Made by a program: the position numbers and the translations under genes. From assembly GCF_000347775.1 (NCBI RefSeq), contig NZ_APAT01000021.1, forward strand, positions 120,482-184,481: 64,000 nt of DNA, read 5' to 3'. This document shows, one piece after another, positions 18,877 to 28,844 of the stretch. Each line of letters begins with the position of its first letter. Position 1 is the stretch's first letter. The notes beneath the pieces are model-generated. The model was not told the DNA's origin. It did not search any database and was given only the letters and a program-made list of their open reading frames with translations. Origin of the DNA: Marinobacter santoriniensis NKSG1. Lineage in GTDB: Bacteria > Pseudomonadota > Gammaproteobacteria > Pseudomonadales > Oleiphilaceae.

Positions 18877-19356
18877 TTATGCCGCCGCAGGCCTGCGGTA
18901 CGCAGCCCCGGTACCGAGACGCTGGAGCACGACGTTATCCAGAGCGAATCGTCCGCCACCCTGAATGGCCAGGGCCAGGCTCACCACAAACAGGGTCAGG
19001 GCATACTCGTATCCATTGTTGGCCATGAACAGACCGTTCTGGATATGAACGCTGAAGATCGCAACCAGCATGGTGACCGCCACAGCCAGTGCCGCCGGGC
19101 GGGTCAGCAGGCCAAGAGCCAGGGCCAGACCGCCGAAGAACTCGGCACTGCCGGCCATCAGGGCCATCAGGTAGCCCGGCTCCAGGCCGATGCTGGCCAT
19201 CCACTGACCAGTGCCTTCCAGACCATGACCACCGAACCAGGCAAACAGTTTCTGTGAGCCATGGGCCGTCAGGATGAGCCCGACCGGAACCCGGAGGGCC
19301 AAAGCGGCAAAACCGCCGTTGGAACCAAAAAGCGCCTGGGCAAATCGAGTATTCAT
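18877..19356 (-). CDS. DoxX family membrane protein
   Basis: A 159-residue inner-membrane protein with four hydrophobic helices. The DoxX pattern ALRVPVGLILTAHGSQKLFAW is followed by AEFFGGLALALGLLTRPAAL. It starts at ATG 19356 with GAAGGTGA 6 bp upstream; the frame extends to 19434 but without support. DoxX/YqjF proteins often sit beside quinone-processing enzymes and LysR regulators, as here with the LigB-type dioxygenase and the LysR gene. The biochemical role is unknown. Confidence 0.88.
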   Translation of the reverse strand: MNTRFAQALFGSNGGFAALALRVPVGLILTAHGSQKLFAWFGGHGLEGTGQWMASIGLEPGYLMALMAGSAEFFGGLALALGLLTRPAALAVAVTMLVAIFSVHIQNGLFMANNGYEYALTLFVVSLALAIQGGGRFALDNVVLQRLGTGAAYRRPAAA

Positions 19357-19518
19357 AAGGGTCACCTTCAATCTGTTGCTATGGAATGGTTCTGAAGTCC
19401 GCTTCAGAAGATGGAAGCACTCTACTATCGCCATAACAAAAGACTAAGACGCCCTTCGTTGGCTTATTAACAACGGATTGTTGATAATAAGACCAGGCCC
19501 GAACAGCAGGACACATTC

Positions 19519-20427
19519 ATGGACCGTATCGACGCCATGCGCGCCTTTGTCACCGTGGTGAACGAAGGCACCTTCACCCGCGCGGCCGACCGTCTGGAGA
19601 TGTCACCGCAGCTGGTCAGCAAATATGTCTCCCAGCTCGAACAGCACCTCGGAGTGCGCCTGCTGAACCGGACCACCCGGAAACTCCACCTGACCGAAGC
19701 CGGCCGCCGTTACCACCAGCGGGCCGAGCAGGTACTCAACGATATTGACGATCTGGAGAACCAGCTGGGCGACCTGCAGAGCGAGGCCAGAGGCTTGCTT
19801 CGCATCAGCGCGCCGGTCTCCTTTGCCATCCGCCATATGGCCCCGCTGCTGACCGGGTTCCAGAAGTCCCACCCGGCCGTGGATATCGACCTGCAACTGA
19901 ACGACCGGAAGGTGGATATCGTCGAGGAAGGGTTCGATATTGCCCTGCGTATCGGCCACCTGAAGAGCTCTTCCCTGATCGCCAAACGCATCGCCCCGGT
20001 GCGGCTGGTGACCTGTGCCTCACCGGCCTATCTGGCAGAGCACGGCACGCCGCAGCGGCCGGAAGACCTCCGGGATCACCGTTATCTGCGGTACAGCTAT
20101 ATGGATCAGGATGCGACCGGAGAGGTGCACCGGTGGCTGCAAGGTGCGGAGACGCATTCGGCGGGGGATATGATCAGCAACAATGGCGATGTGCTGGTGG
20201 AGGCCGCCATTGCCGGTGCCGGCATCGCGGTCCAGCCCACGTTCATCGCCGGCTCCGCGATACGGGAGGGTAAACTGAGAGTCATCCTCGCCGATCACGA
20301 ACCGGAACCGATGGCGCTGTACGCGGTGTACGCGCACCGCCAGCTATTGGCCAGCAAGGTGCGCAGCTTTATCGACTTTCTCGACGGCTACTTCGGGGAT
20401 CCGCCTTACTGGGACCGGTTCGGCTGA
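19519..20427 (+). CDS. LysR-family transcriptional regulator
   Basis: A 302-residue regulator. The N-terminal winged HTH (MRAFVTVVNEGTFTRAADRL, then LVSKYVSQLEQHLGVRLLN) is followed by a type 2 periplasmic-binding-like effector domain from about residue 90 (ARGLLRISAPVSFAIRHMAP). It belongs to the large branch that typically regulates a divergent neighbour and responds to quinones or aromatics. The divergent genes are doxX and the dioxygenase, with a 162-bp shared region. AGGA lies before ATG 19519. The effector is inferred. Confidence 0.9.
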   Translation: MDRIDAMRAFVTVVNEGTFTRAADRLEMSPQLVSKYVSQLEQHLGVRLLNRTTRKLHLTEAGRRYHQRAEQVLNDIDDLENQLGDLQSEARGLLRISAPVSFAIRHMAPLLTGFQKSHPAVDIDLQLNDRKVDIVEEGFDIALRIGHLKSSSLIAKRIAPVRLVTCASPAYLAEHGTPQRPEDLRDHRYLRYSYMDQDATGEVHRWLQGAETHSAGDMISNNGDVLVEAAIAGAGIAVQPTFIAGSAIREGKLRVILADHEPEPMALYAVYAHRQLLASKVRSFIDFLDGYFGDPPYWDRFG

Positions 20428-20436
20428 TCCGCCCGA

Positions 20437-22632
20437 TCAGTTCGCCGAGATTCCCGCGGCCCGCGCCCGGGCTGCGTGCAGCTTCTTGTAGCTCTCCACC
20501 AGCCGCAGGTGCTTTTCCAACCCTTCCAGCTGGGTATTGGTCGGTGTCAGGCCGTGGAAGCGCACGGTACCCTCGACGGAACCAACCACCGCGTCCATGG
20601 TGTCGTCGCCGAACATGCGGCGGAAATTGACGATATAGTCGTCCAGTTCCAGCTCTTCGTCGAGGGTCACTTCCAGTACCGCCTGCATGGCCTGGTAGAA
20701 CAACGTGCGCTCGACGGTGTTGTCGTTGAACTGCAGGAACATCTCGACGAACTCCAGCGCCTCCTCGTGCCAGCCCAGGGCCAGGCAGATCAACAACTTC
20801 AGCTCCAGGATGGTCAGCTGCCCCCAGACGGTGTTTTCGTCGAATTCCACCCCGATCAGGGTGATGATGGTCATGTAGTTGTCGAGCTGGCTGGCCTCCA
20901 GGCGCTCCGCCAGATCCGCCAGCTGCTCGTCACTCAGGGAATGCAGGTTGAGGATGTCTTCCCGGTAGTCCAGGGCCATATTGGTGTTGTCCCAGATGAG
21001 GTCCTCCACCGGGTAGACCTCGGAATACCCGGGCACCAGGATTCGGCAGGTGGGTGCGCCCAGATCCTCGTGAACCGCCACATACACTTCCTTGCCCAGC
21101 TCCTCAAGGATACCGAGCAGGTGAGCCGCCTCTTCTTCGTTGGTACCGGAGAAGTTCCAGTCACTGAATTCGATATCCGACTTCGCGCTGAAGAACCGCC
21201 AGGACACCACACCGGTGGAGTCGATGAAGTGCTCGACAAAGTTGTTGGGCTCGGCCACCGCCAGACTGTTGAACGTCGGCGGCGGCACATCGTTCAGACC
21301 CTCGAAGCTGCGCCCCTGCATCAGCTCGGTAAGGCTGCGCTCGAGGGCCACATGGAAGCTCGGGTGGGCGCCGAACGAGGCAAATACACCGCCGGTTTTC
21401 GGGTTCATCAGGGTCACGCACATGACCGGGAACCGGCCACCCAGGGAGGCGTCTTTCACAAGAATGGGGAAACCCTGTTCCTCCAGTGCCTCGATGCCTT
21501 CCACGATCTCCGGATACCGTTCGAGTACGTGCCGGGGCACATCCGGAAGTGCGATTTCCTGTTCGATGATTTCCTTCTTAACCGCCCGCTCGAAGATTTC
21601 CGAAAGGCACTGCACCTTGGCCTCCGCCAGGGTGTTGCCGGCACTCATGCCGTTGCTCAGGAACAGGTTCTCCACCAGATTGGACGGGAAGTACACCACT
21701 TCCCCGTCAGACTGGCGCACGTAGGGCAAGGCGCAGATACCGCGATCCACACGGCCGGAGTTGGTGTCGATCAGGTTGGAGCCGTGCAGCTCGCCCTCCG
21801 GGTTGTAGATGGCCAGGCAGTGCTCATCCAGGATGCCGTCCGGCAGCTCGTCGTCCGGCCCCGGCTGGAACCATTTCTCGTCCGGGTAGTGGACAAACTC
21901 AGCGTTGGCGATCTCCTCGCCGAAATACTGATCGTTGTAGAAAAAGTTGCAGTTCAGCCGCTCGATGAACTCACCCAGCGCCGAACACAGGGCGCTTTCC
22001 TTGGTGGCACCCTTGCCGTTGGTAAAACACATGGGTGAGGCGGCGTCGCGGATGTGCAGCGACCACACGTGGGGCACGATGTTGCGCCAGGAGGCAATTT
22101 CGATCTTCATGCCCAGCTCCCGCAGGATGCCGGTCATCTTCGCAATGGTCTGCTCCAGCGGCGCATCCTTGCCCTCGATAAAGGTGTGGTGCTCGCTGTC
22201 CGGCTCCACCATGAGCAACGCCTGGGCATCCTCATCCAGGCTTTCCACCGTCTCGATCTCGAAGGTCGGGCCGGTCTGCACCACCTTTTTCACCGTGCAG
22301 CGCTCTATCGACCGCAGAATGCCCTGCTGGTCTTTCTCGGGCAGATCTTCGGGCAGCTCGACCTGGATCTTGAAGATCTGGTTGTATCGGTTCTCCGGAT
22401 CGACGATGTTGTTCTGCGACAGCCGGATGTTATCGGTGGGAATGTTGCGCGCCAGGCAATACACTCGCACAAAGTAGGCGGCGCACAGCGCCGAGGATGC
22501 CAGGAAATAATCAAACGGACTCGGCGCAGAGCCATCGCCCTTGTAGCGGATGGGCTGGTCGGTGACAACGGTGAAGTCGTCGAACTTGGCCTCAAGGCGG
22601 AGGTTGTCGAGAAAATTGACTTTGATTTCCAT
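20437..22632 (-). CDS. ycaO: OsmC-YcaO fusion protein
   Basis: A 731-residue cytoplasmic protein. Residues 1-135 are an OsmC-like domain (thiol-peroxidase fold) with one candidate Cys in ASSALCAAYFVRVYC. The rest (about 150-730) is a YcaO cyclodehydratase domain, with the ATP-site region FTNGKGATKESALCSALGEF and KVQCLSEIFERAVKKE. YcaO enzymes activate peptide backbone amides with ATP; the E. coli homologue has been linked to ribosomal protein S12 methylthiolation. E. coli YcaO is shorter (about 586) because it lacks the OsmC part; the fusion is usual in Pseudomonas and Marinobacter. No precursor peptide or RiPP gene is adjacent, so a housekeeping role is likely. Confidence 0.9.
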   Translation of the reverse strand: MEIKVNFLDNLRLEAKFDDFTVVTDQPIRYKGDGSAPSPFDYFLASSALCAAYFVRVYCLARNIPTDNIRLSQNNIVDPENRYNQIFKIQVELPEDLPEKDQQGILRSIERCTVKKVVQTGPTFEIETVESLDEDAQALLMVEPDSEHHTFIEGKDAPLEQTIAKMTGILRELGMKIEIASWRNIVPHVWSLHIRDAASPMCFTNGKGATKESALCSALGEFIERLNCNFFYNDQYFGEEIANAEFVHYPDEKWFQPGPDDELPDGILDEHCLAIYNPEGELHGSNLIDTNSGRVDRGICALPYVRQSDGEVVYFPSNLVENLFLSNGMSAGNTLAEAKVQCLSEIFERAVKKEIIEQEIALPDVPRHVLERYPEIVEGIEALEEQGFPILVKDASLGGRFPVMCVTLMNPKTGGVFASFGAHPSFHVALERSLTELMQGRSFEGLNDVPPPTFNSLAVAEPNNFVEHFIDSTGVVSWRFFSAKSDIEFSDWNFSGTNEEEAAHLLGILEELGKEVYVAVHEDLGAPTCRILVPGYSEVYPVEDLIWDNTNMALDYREDILNLHSLSDEQLADLAERLEASQLDNYMTIITLIGVEFDENTVWGQLTILELKLLICLALGWHEEALEFVEMFLQFNDNTVERTLFYQAMQAVLEVTLDEELELDDYIVNFRRMFGDDTMDAVVGSVEGTVRFHGLTPTNTQLEGLEKHLRLVESYKKLHAARARAAGISAN

Positions 22633-22759
22633 AGCGGGAGCACCAGGCTTGGAGAATTTCGGCGAGCCGTCAGGCTGAAACCCGCCATTATCCAGTTTTT
22701 GAGGGGGTTCGTCTCGAAGCTTGGTACAAACCCCTAATCAGCAAGCAAGGGAACGGCCC

Positions 22760-25510
22760 ATGGCACGGAAAAAAGCCCCGAAAGATGGCAGCGCCCCGTC
22801 AACCCGACCTTCCTGGCAGGCACTGACCAAAGATGAACTGCTGTCCCGGCTCGCCACAGACGGCAAAGGCTTGTCAGAGGAGGAGTCCGGGCAACGATTG
22901 GAGCAATTCGGACCGAATGCACTGCCGGAGGTCAGGTCGCGTGGCTTGCTGGTTCGCTTCTTTTCCCATTTCAGAAATCTTCTGATCTACGTATTGCTGG
23001 CAGCCGCAGCGATCGCGGCCGCACTGCATCATTGGGTGGATACGGGAGTCATCCTGACCGTTGTTCTGGTGAATGCCATCATCGGCTTTATCCAGGAGGG
23101 CAAGGCCGAGGATGCACTGCGGGCTATCCGTCAGATGCTGTCAGCCAAGGCGATGGTCGTCCGCGGAGGCCGCCGGATGTCGATACCGGCCGAGCAACTG
23201 GTGCCCGGAGACCTCGTGACCCTGCAGTCCGGTGACAAAGTTCCGGCGGATCTGCGACTGCTGAAGGTCAAGAGCCTGCAGGTGCAGGAGGCGGCGCTGA
23301 CCGGCGAGTCAGTGGCGGTGGCGAAATCGCTCGATCCGGTTTCGCCGGAGACGGACCTGGGAGACCGACGGAACATGGCCTATTCCGGCACCCTGGTTAC
23401 CCAGGGGCAAGGAGCCGGCGTCGTTGTGGCGACCGGGGTCGATACAGAAATCGGGCGCATCAGCACCCTGGTGTCCCGAGTGGAATCCCTCACAACACCC
23501 CTCCTGCAACAGATGGACCGGCTGGCCCGCTGGATCACCGCTGCCGTCCTGCTGATCGCGATGCTGGTCTTTGTAGCCGGAATCACACTGCGCGATCACA
23601 CTGCCGCAGAGATGTTCATGATCGTGGTCGGTCTGGCTGTAGCCGCCATACCCGAAGGCCTTCCGGCTATCCTTACCGTAACCCTGGCTATCGGCGTGCA
23701 ACGGATGGCAACGCGCAAGGCCATCATCCGAAGACTGCCGGTGGTCGAGACACTCGGCTCGGTCAGCATCATCGGCTCTGACAAAACCGGTACCCTGACC
23801 CGGAACGAGATGACGGTGCGCAGTGTTATCACCCTCACTGACAGCTATAACGTGACCGGGACAGGCTACGATCCTCACGGCACCTTCGAGCATGACGGTC
23901 AGACATCCGATCCGACGGCGGACGATCTGCTGCGCCAGACGCTCCTTGCGGCACTGCTTTGTAACGATTCCTCACTGCAGAAGCGCGAGGATGCGAGCGG
24001 CTGGGAAGTCCATGGTGATCCGATGGAGGGGGCACTCCTGGCGGCTGCCATGAAGGCCGGAATGAACCCGGAGCATGAGACCAAGCAATATCCCCGCACG
24101 GATCTCATCCCCTTTGAATCAGAGCACAAGTTCATGGCGACCCTTCATCACAGCCATGAAGGACGCGCCTTTCTCTTTCTCAAAGGAGCCCCGGAACGGG
24201 TGGTGGAAATGTGCAAGGAGGTGGTGGGCGCCGGTCACAACCAGCCCAAGGATCGCGAATACTGGCATGAACAGATTGAGCAGATGGCGGCCCGGGGGCA
24301 GCGGGTACTGGCTGTGGCGACAAAGCCGGTCCGGAATGAACAGTCGGAACTCACGTTTGATGATGTGGAGAGCGACCTTGCGCTCCTCGGTCTCTATGGA
24401 CTGATCGATCCGCCCCGGGAAGAGGCTATCAGTGCCGTGGGCGAGTGTCAGGCGGCCGGAATCCGCGTAAAAATGATCACGGGCGATCACTCGTCTACTG
24501 CACGCGCGATCGCCGCCCAACTCAAACTGCAGAACACCAAAGAGGCGGTCACCGGGCACGAACTGGAGCAAATGGATGATCCCGAGCTTCAGAAACGCCT
24601 TAACGACGTGGATGTCTATGCACGCGTCAGTCCCGAACACAAGCTGCGAATTGTGACCCTGCTTCAGCAACAAGGAGCTATCGTTGCCATGACCGGCGAT
24701 GGCGTCAACGATGCCCCCGCGCTCAAGCGCGCAGACGTCGGCATTGCCATGGGCCGAAAGGGGACCGAAGCCGCCAAGGAAGCCTCCGAGATGGTCATCA
24801 GCGATGACAATTTCGCATCCATCGTCGATGCGGTACGTGAAGGGCGTACCGTTTATGACAACCTGAAAAAGGCCATTGCCTTTCTGTTACCGGTAAATGG
24901 CGGTGAATCGGTCAGCATCATCCTCGCAATCCTGGCGGGACTGACGCTACCAATCGCTCCCCTACAGATTCTCTGGGTCAACATGGTCAGCTCGGTAGCC
25001 CTGGCGATGGCACTGGCCTTCGAATTCAGTGAAAAGGACATCATGAAACGTCCGCCCCGGCCCGCCAAGGAGTCGATGCTCACTCCCTTCCTGGTATGGC
25101 GAATACTGCTGATCTCGACGCTGTTCGCTGCCGGTATTTTCGGTATCTTCAGTTGGACTCAGTACCACGGTTACAGCCTTGAGGAATCGCGCACCTACGC
25201 CGTCAACACCCTGGTCCTCATGGAAATCTTCTATCTGTTCAGCGTCCGCCGCCTTCGAAGCAGCTCCCTGGGACTCAGCGGCCTGTTCGGTTCCGGCAAG
25301 GTACTGATCGCGGTCAGCGTGGTTTTGGTGCTGCAACTGATTTTCACCTACGCACCGTTCATGGAGACATTCTTTGACACCCGCCCCATCCCCGCTGCCA
25401 TGTGGTTGGTAATGCTGGCCGTCGGACTGGCCTTGCTGATGGTGCTGGAGTTGGAAAAATGGCTGATAGAACGCTGGGGCAGACGCGACGTCAGACGGCG
25501 GACCGACTAA
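22760..25510 (+). CDS. cation-transporting P-type ATPase (P2 type, Ca2+-ATPase-like)
   Basis: A 916-residue inner-membrane pump. An N-terminal cation-ATPase domain precedes four membrane helices. TGES (actuator) is near residue 180, the membrane motif PEGLPAILTVTLA near 297, and the phosphorylation site SDKTGTLTRNE near 340. The hinge MTGDGVNDAPALKRADVGIA is near 646, and six C-terminal helices follow. All catalytic motifs are intact. PEGL with this layout fits the P2A group (Ca2+, Mn2+) or the Na+/K+-like group; the ion is not certain. I start it at ATG 22760 (MARKKAPKDG) after AAGGGA; the frame opens further upstream but only with a TTG. Confidence 0.85.
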   Translation: MARKKAPKDGSAPSTRPSWQALTKDELLSRLATDGKGLSEEESGQRLEQFGPNALPEVRSRGLLVRFFSHFRNLLIYVLLAAAAIAAALHHWVDTGVILTVVLVNAIIGFIQEGKAEDALRAIRQMLSAKAMVVRGGRRMSIPAEQLVPGDLVTLQSGDKVPADLRLLKVKSLQVQEAALTGESVAVAKSLDPVSPETDLGDRRNMAYSGTLVTQGQGAGVVVATGVDTEIGRISTLVSRVESLTTPLLQQMDRLARWITAAVLLIAMLVFVAGITLRDHTAAEMFMIVVGLAVAAIPEGLPAILTVTLAIGVQRMATRKAIIRRLPVVETLGSVSIIGSDKTGTLTRNEMTVRSVITLTDSYNVTGTGYDPHGTFEHDGQTSDPTADDLLRQTLLAALLCNDSSLQKREDASGWEVHGDPMEGALLAAAMKAGMNPEHETKQYPRTDLIPFESEHKFMATLHHSHEGRAFLFLKGAPERVVEMCKEVVGAGHNQPKDREYWHEQIEQMAARGQRVLAVATKPVRNEQSELTFDDVESDLALLGLYGLIDPPREEAISAVGECQAAGIRVKMITGDHSSTARAIAAQLKLQNTKEAVTGHELEQMDDPELQKRLNDVDVYARVSPEHKLRIVTLLQQQGAIVAMTGDGVNDAPALKRADVGIAMGRKGTEAAKEASEMVISDDNFASIVDAVREGRTVYDNLKKAIAFLLPVNGGESVSIILAILAGLTLPIAPLQILWVNMVSSVALAMALAFEFSEKDIMKRPPRPAKESMLTPFLVWRILLISTLFAAGIFGIFSWTQYHGYSLEESRTYAVNTLVLMEIFYLFSVRRLRSSSLGLSGLFGSGKVLIAVSVVLVLQLIFTYAPFMETFFDTRPIPAAMWLVMLAVGLALLMVLELEKWLIERWGRRDVRRRTD

Positions 25511-25569
25511 ACTGTTCGCCCTGAATTTCGTACTTACAGGGCTAAACTAACCAAACAGGAGAAACAAGC

Positions 25570-25941
25570 ATGATCGGATACGTCACCATCGGTGTGAGCG
25601 ATATGGAACGGGCGAAGGCCTTCTACAGCGACCTGCTGGGCGACCTGGGCGCGAAAGTACTGCTGGACATGGGTCGCATCGCCTTCATCGGCAAGAGCAT
25701 GCGTGAACCCATGCTCGCGGTATGCACCCCCTTCAACGAAGAGCCCAATCACCCGGGCAACGGCAACATGCTGGCCATTCATCCCGGCTCCAAAGAAGCT
25801 GTGGATGCCCACTACAAAAAGGCCATCGATCTGGGAGCCACCTGTGACGGCGAACCGGGTCAGCGCATCCCGAACCAGTTCTATGGTGCCTACGTGAAAG
25901 ACCCGGACGGCAACAAACTGGCGTTCTTCTACTTCGGCTGA
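25570..25941 (+). CDS. VOC family protein (glyoxalase-like)
   Basis: A 123-residue single vicinal-oxygen-chelate domain. It opens with IGYVTIGVSDMERAKAFYSD and ends with YVKDPDGNKLAFFYFG, both diagnostic of glyoxalase/bleomycin-resistance folds. Proteins of this length usually act as dimers. Function ranges from glyoxalase to small-molecule binding and cannot be set here. AGGAG lies 10 bp before ATG 25570. The 60 bp before it hold a GCCCTG/CAGGGC dyad (25518-25542) that may end the ATPase transcript. Confidence 0.85.
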   Translation: MIGYVTIGVSDMERAKAFYSDLLGDLGAKVLLDMGRIAFIGKSMREPMLAVCTPFNEEPNHPGNGNMLAIHPGSKEAVDAHYKKAIDLGATCDGEPGQRIPNQFYGAYVKDPDGNKLAFFYFG

Positions 25942-25971
25942 GCCGGCACAAAGCGAATCAGCAGGCGCGGA

Positions 25972-26715
25972 TCACACCGCCATCTGTGGCGAAAGCCGAC
26001 GGTCCCAGGTTCGTTCCAGCGCCTCGAACAGGCTGTCGGTTGTCAGTGCCAACAGGCCAATCAGGATCGCCCCCTCCAGCACATACGCGGTGTTGCCATT
26101 GACCAGCCCGGCAATGACCGGATCGCCCAGTGTGCGGGCACCAATGGTGGAGCCGATGGCTGCGGTGGCGATGTTGATGGTGACGGAGGTGCGAATACCC
26201 GCAAGAATCACCCTGCCTGCGAGGGGAAGTTCCGCCCGCACCAGCACCTGCAGCGGTGACATGCCCATTCCCCGAGCCGCCTCTTTCACCGCAGGATTAA
26301 TGCTCTCCAGTCCCGCCAGGGTATTGCGCAGGATTGGCAACAGGCCATAGAGCATCAGCGCCACCAGGATCGGCGCCTCGCCGAAACCCAGGACCGGCAC
26401 CGCCAGCGCCAGCACGGCAACCGGCGGAAAGGTCTGGCCAATGGACGCCACCTGACTGACCAGCGGCAGGAAATCCCGCCCCGAGGGACGCGTGACAAAA
26501 ATACCGCCGGCCACGGCGGCCAGGGTGCCAGCTGCCGCGGAAATCACCACCAGAAAAACATGGTTCTGCAGGAGAGACAGAAAGCTCTCACGCTCATAGA
26601 TCACCTGCTGTTTGTCCGGCTGCACCCAGTGAAACAGCGGCTCCAGCGCAGGCATGCCGGTGCTCAGCCCGATCAGGAGAACGGCCAGCAGGACGGGCGG
26701 CAACCAGAGTCGCAT
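25972..26715 (-). CDS. yehW: osmolyte ABC transporter permease (YehW type)
   Basis: A 247-residue inner-membrane permease with six hydrophobic segments and the binding-protein-dependent transport motif EAARGMGMSPLQVLVRAELP near residue 143. It matches E. coli YehW (243 residues) in length, in position as last gene of the operon, and in the downstream region IGARTLGDPVIAGL. It forms the membrane channel together with the YehY-type permease. Its start overlaps the stop of the ATPase gene by one base (TGATG), implying translational coupling. Confidence 0.88.
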   Translation of the reverse strand: MRLWLPPVLLAVLLIGLSTGMPALEPLFHWVQPDKQQVIYERESFLSLLQNHVFLVVISAAAGTLAAVAGGIFVTRPSGRDFLPLVSQVASIGQTFPPVAVLALAVPVLGFGEAPILVALMLYGLLPILRNTLAGLESINPAVKEAARGMGMSPLQVLVRAELPLAGRVILAGIRTSVTINIATAAIGSTIGARTLGDPVIAGLVNGNTAYVLEGAILIGLLALTTDSLFEALERTWDRRLSPQMAV

Positions 26716-27662
26716 CAGGCACCTTCCTGAACAATACGTTCGCGGGTGATCACGCCGGTCTCCTCGCCCCGGCTATTGAAGACCGGCACCTGCGGTGCGT
26801 CCTGCCAGAGCATGACCGACAGCGCCAGACGCAGGCTGTCCTCCTCCCTGAGGCCCTCTACGCCGGGTTCCGGACGCTTTGGCGCCGGATGTGCCTGCAT
26901 CAGTTCACGCACCCTGCGCAGACTCATCAGTTTCAGCCCCCGATCCTGCTTGCCAACCAGATTCTCGACAAACTCGGTCGCGGGGCGCCGGAGGATGTTC
27001 TCGGGGGTGTCATGCTGGATAATCCGTCCCTGGTCCATCACCGCAATGCGGGTGGCCAGTTTCAAAGCCTCGTCGATGTCGTGGGTGACGAACACGGTGG
27101 TTTTACGCACCTGCTTCTGGATGCGCAGCATCTCCAGCTGGAGGTTCTCCCGGGTGATCGCATCCAGCGCCCCGAAGGGTTCGTCCATCAGCAGGATGTT
27201 CGGATCCGCCGCCAGCGCCCGGGCCACTCCGACCCGCTGCGCCTGGCCACCGGACAGTTGCTGGGGGTATTTGTTGGCGTGGGTCGACGGATCCAGGTCC
27301 AGCAGTGTCATCAGCTCGTGGACCCGCGCGTCGATGCGCTCCCGGGGCCACTTCAACAGCTGCGGCACCATGGCGATGTTGCGGGCCACCGTCCAGTGGG
27401 GAAACAGCCCCGTGCCCTGGATCACGTAGCCCATGTTCAGCCTCAGCTGCTCCGGATTCATGGTGGCAATGTCTTCCCCGTCCACCAGAATTTCGCCTTC
27501 AGTTCGGGGCAACAGGCGGTTGATCATCCGCAAGGTGGTGGATTTTCCGCAGCCGGAACTGCCCACCAGCACACAGACCTCGCCGGTCTCAATGGTGAGG
27601 TCGATGTTATCCACCGCGACGGCGTTTCCGAAGCGACGGGTGACATGTTTGAGTTCGATCAT
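26715..27662 (-). CDS. yehX: osmolyte ABC transporter ATPase (YehX type)
   Basis: A 315-residue ABC ATPase. Walker A is GSSGCGKSTT near residue 35, the signature LSGGQAQRVGVARAL near 138, Walker B ILLMDEPFGALD near 158, and the switch His in FVTHDIDEA. The C-terminal 80 residues carry a CBS-like extension typical of the glycine betaine/choline subfamily (OpuCA/YehX). It energises uptake of betaine-type solutes. The gene lies between the two permease genes, the order of E. coli yehZYXW. Confidence 0.92.
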   Translation of the reverse strand: MIELKHVTRRFGNAVAVDNIDLTIETGEVCVLVGSSGCGKSTTLRMINRLLPRTEGEILVDGEDIATMNPEQLRLNMGYVIQGTGLFPHWTVARNIAMVPQLLKWPRERIDARVHELMTLLDLDPSTHANKYPQQLSGGQAQRVGVARALAADPNILLMDEPFGALDAITRENLQLEMLRIQKQVRKTTVFVTHDIDEALKLATRIAVMDQGRIIQHDTPENILRRPATEFVENLVGKQDRGLKLMSLRRVRELMQAHPAPKRPEPGVEGLREEDSLRLALSVMLWQDAPQVPVFNSRGEETGVITRERIVQEGA

Positions 27663-27683
27663 CCGGACAATTCCTTTTCCCAG

Positions 27684-28841
27684 TCAGACACGGGCAGCGG
27701 CAGGCCTGAAACTGGCCGCAAGCATGGTCAGTAACGCGTCGGCCAGCAAGGCGAGCACAATGGTTGGCAGGGCCCCGAGCAGGACCAGATCCATGGCCGC
27801 CTGACCCAGGCCCTGGAAAATAAAACTGCCAAAACCACCGGCTCCGATGAGGGCCGCCACCGCCGTCAGGCCGATCGCCTGGATCGTGGTAATACGCACG
27901 CCTTCGATCATGACCGGCAGCGCCAGCGGTAACTTGAGCTTGAAGAACAGCTGTCGCTCGTTCATTCCCATTCCCCGGCCAGCATCGACCAGATGTTCCG
28001 GCACTTCGGTCAGGGCCACAAAGGTGTTTCGGACCATGGGCAACAGGCTGTAGGCGACCAGTGCCAGTAGCGCCGGAGCCCAGCCGATCCCCCGAATGCC
28101 GAGAGACCCCAGCACCGGGAACGCCGACACCAGAGCGCTGAGCGGTGCAATCAGCAGGCCGAAGACCGCCAGGCTGGGGATGGTCTGTAGAAAACTCACG
28201 AGGCCAAGGATGGGCCGCTGCCAGGCGGGACTTCGGATCATTTTCAGGGCCAGGCCAAACGCCAGGACAACACTGATCCCGACCGCCCCGAACGCCAGCG
28301 CAAGATGGGTCCAGAGTGCCTGTTCGAACTTGGCTGGCCGGGCGTGGAATTCCCGAACCAGCGACAGACTCTCCAGTCCGTCGCTCTGGAGGAACATCAG
28401 CCAGCTGCCGCCAATCACCGCCACAAGCAGCAGTTGCAGTCCTCGCCGGCGCCCGAGTTGTCCGACCACCTCGATCAGCATCAGGGAAAGCAGGAACAAC
28501 AGGCACCAGAAACCCGCACCAACCGACGAGCGCGCGTAAGGAGAGCCTTCCGGGAGGTGTCGGCCGGCAAATACCTCCAGCAGGAGCGGCAATAACGCCA
28601 GCGACAGACCAATCATTACGAGCAGGAACAGGTATCGGCCACGCACCCTCAGGACGGCGAACAGAATCACTCCGACCAGGATCAACGTCACCAGGGCCGC
28701 TCCGCTCCAGCCCACCGCCGACAAAAGGCCGTGTCCGGTACCGGACACGATGCGGTTGGGCTGAATGGTACCGACGTCGAGCAGCCAGACCAGCACCAGG
28801 GCCAGTATGCCTAACGCCAGAATGACGCGGTTAACAGACAA
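27684..28841 (-). CDS. yehY: osmolyte ABC transporter permease (YehY type)
   Basis: A 385-residue permease, identical in length to E. coli YehY. An N-terminal half with five or so extra hydrophobic helices (LALGILALVLVWLLDVG onward) precedes the classical permease domain. The EAA-like loop is VDAGRGMGMNERQLFFKLKL near residue 285, and the C-terminal part includes AALIGAGGFGSFIFQGLG. It is followed after 21 bp by the ATPase gene and preceded by the binding-protein gene with a 3-bp gap. Confidence 0.9.
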   Translation of the reverse strand: MSVNRVILALGILALVLVWLLDVGTIQPNRIVSGTGHGLLSAVGWSGAALVTLILVGVILFAVLRVRGRYLFLLVMIGLSLALLPLLLEVFAGRHLPEGSPYARSSVGAGFWCLLFLLSLMLIEVVGQLGRRRGLQLLLVAVIGGSWLMFLQSDGLESLSLVREFHARPAKFEQALWTHLALAFGAVGISVVLAFGLALKMIRSPAWQRPILGLVSFLQTIPSLAVFGLLIAPLSALVSAFPVLGSLGIRGIGWAPALLALVAYSLLPMVRNTFVALTEVPEHLVDAGRGMGMNERQLFFKLKLPLALPVMIEGVRITTIQAIGLTAVAALIGAGGFGSFIFQGLGQAAMDLVLLGALPTIVLALLADALLTMLAASFRPAAARV

Positions 28842-28844
28842 ATC

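Noticed and set aside
20476..22038. A 520-residue open frame opposite the OsmC-YcaO gene
   Set aside because: Shadow of a real gene; no domain, signal or ribosome site.
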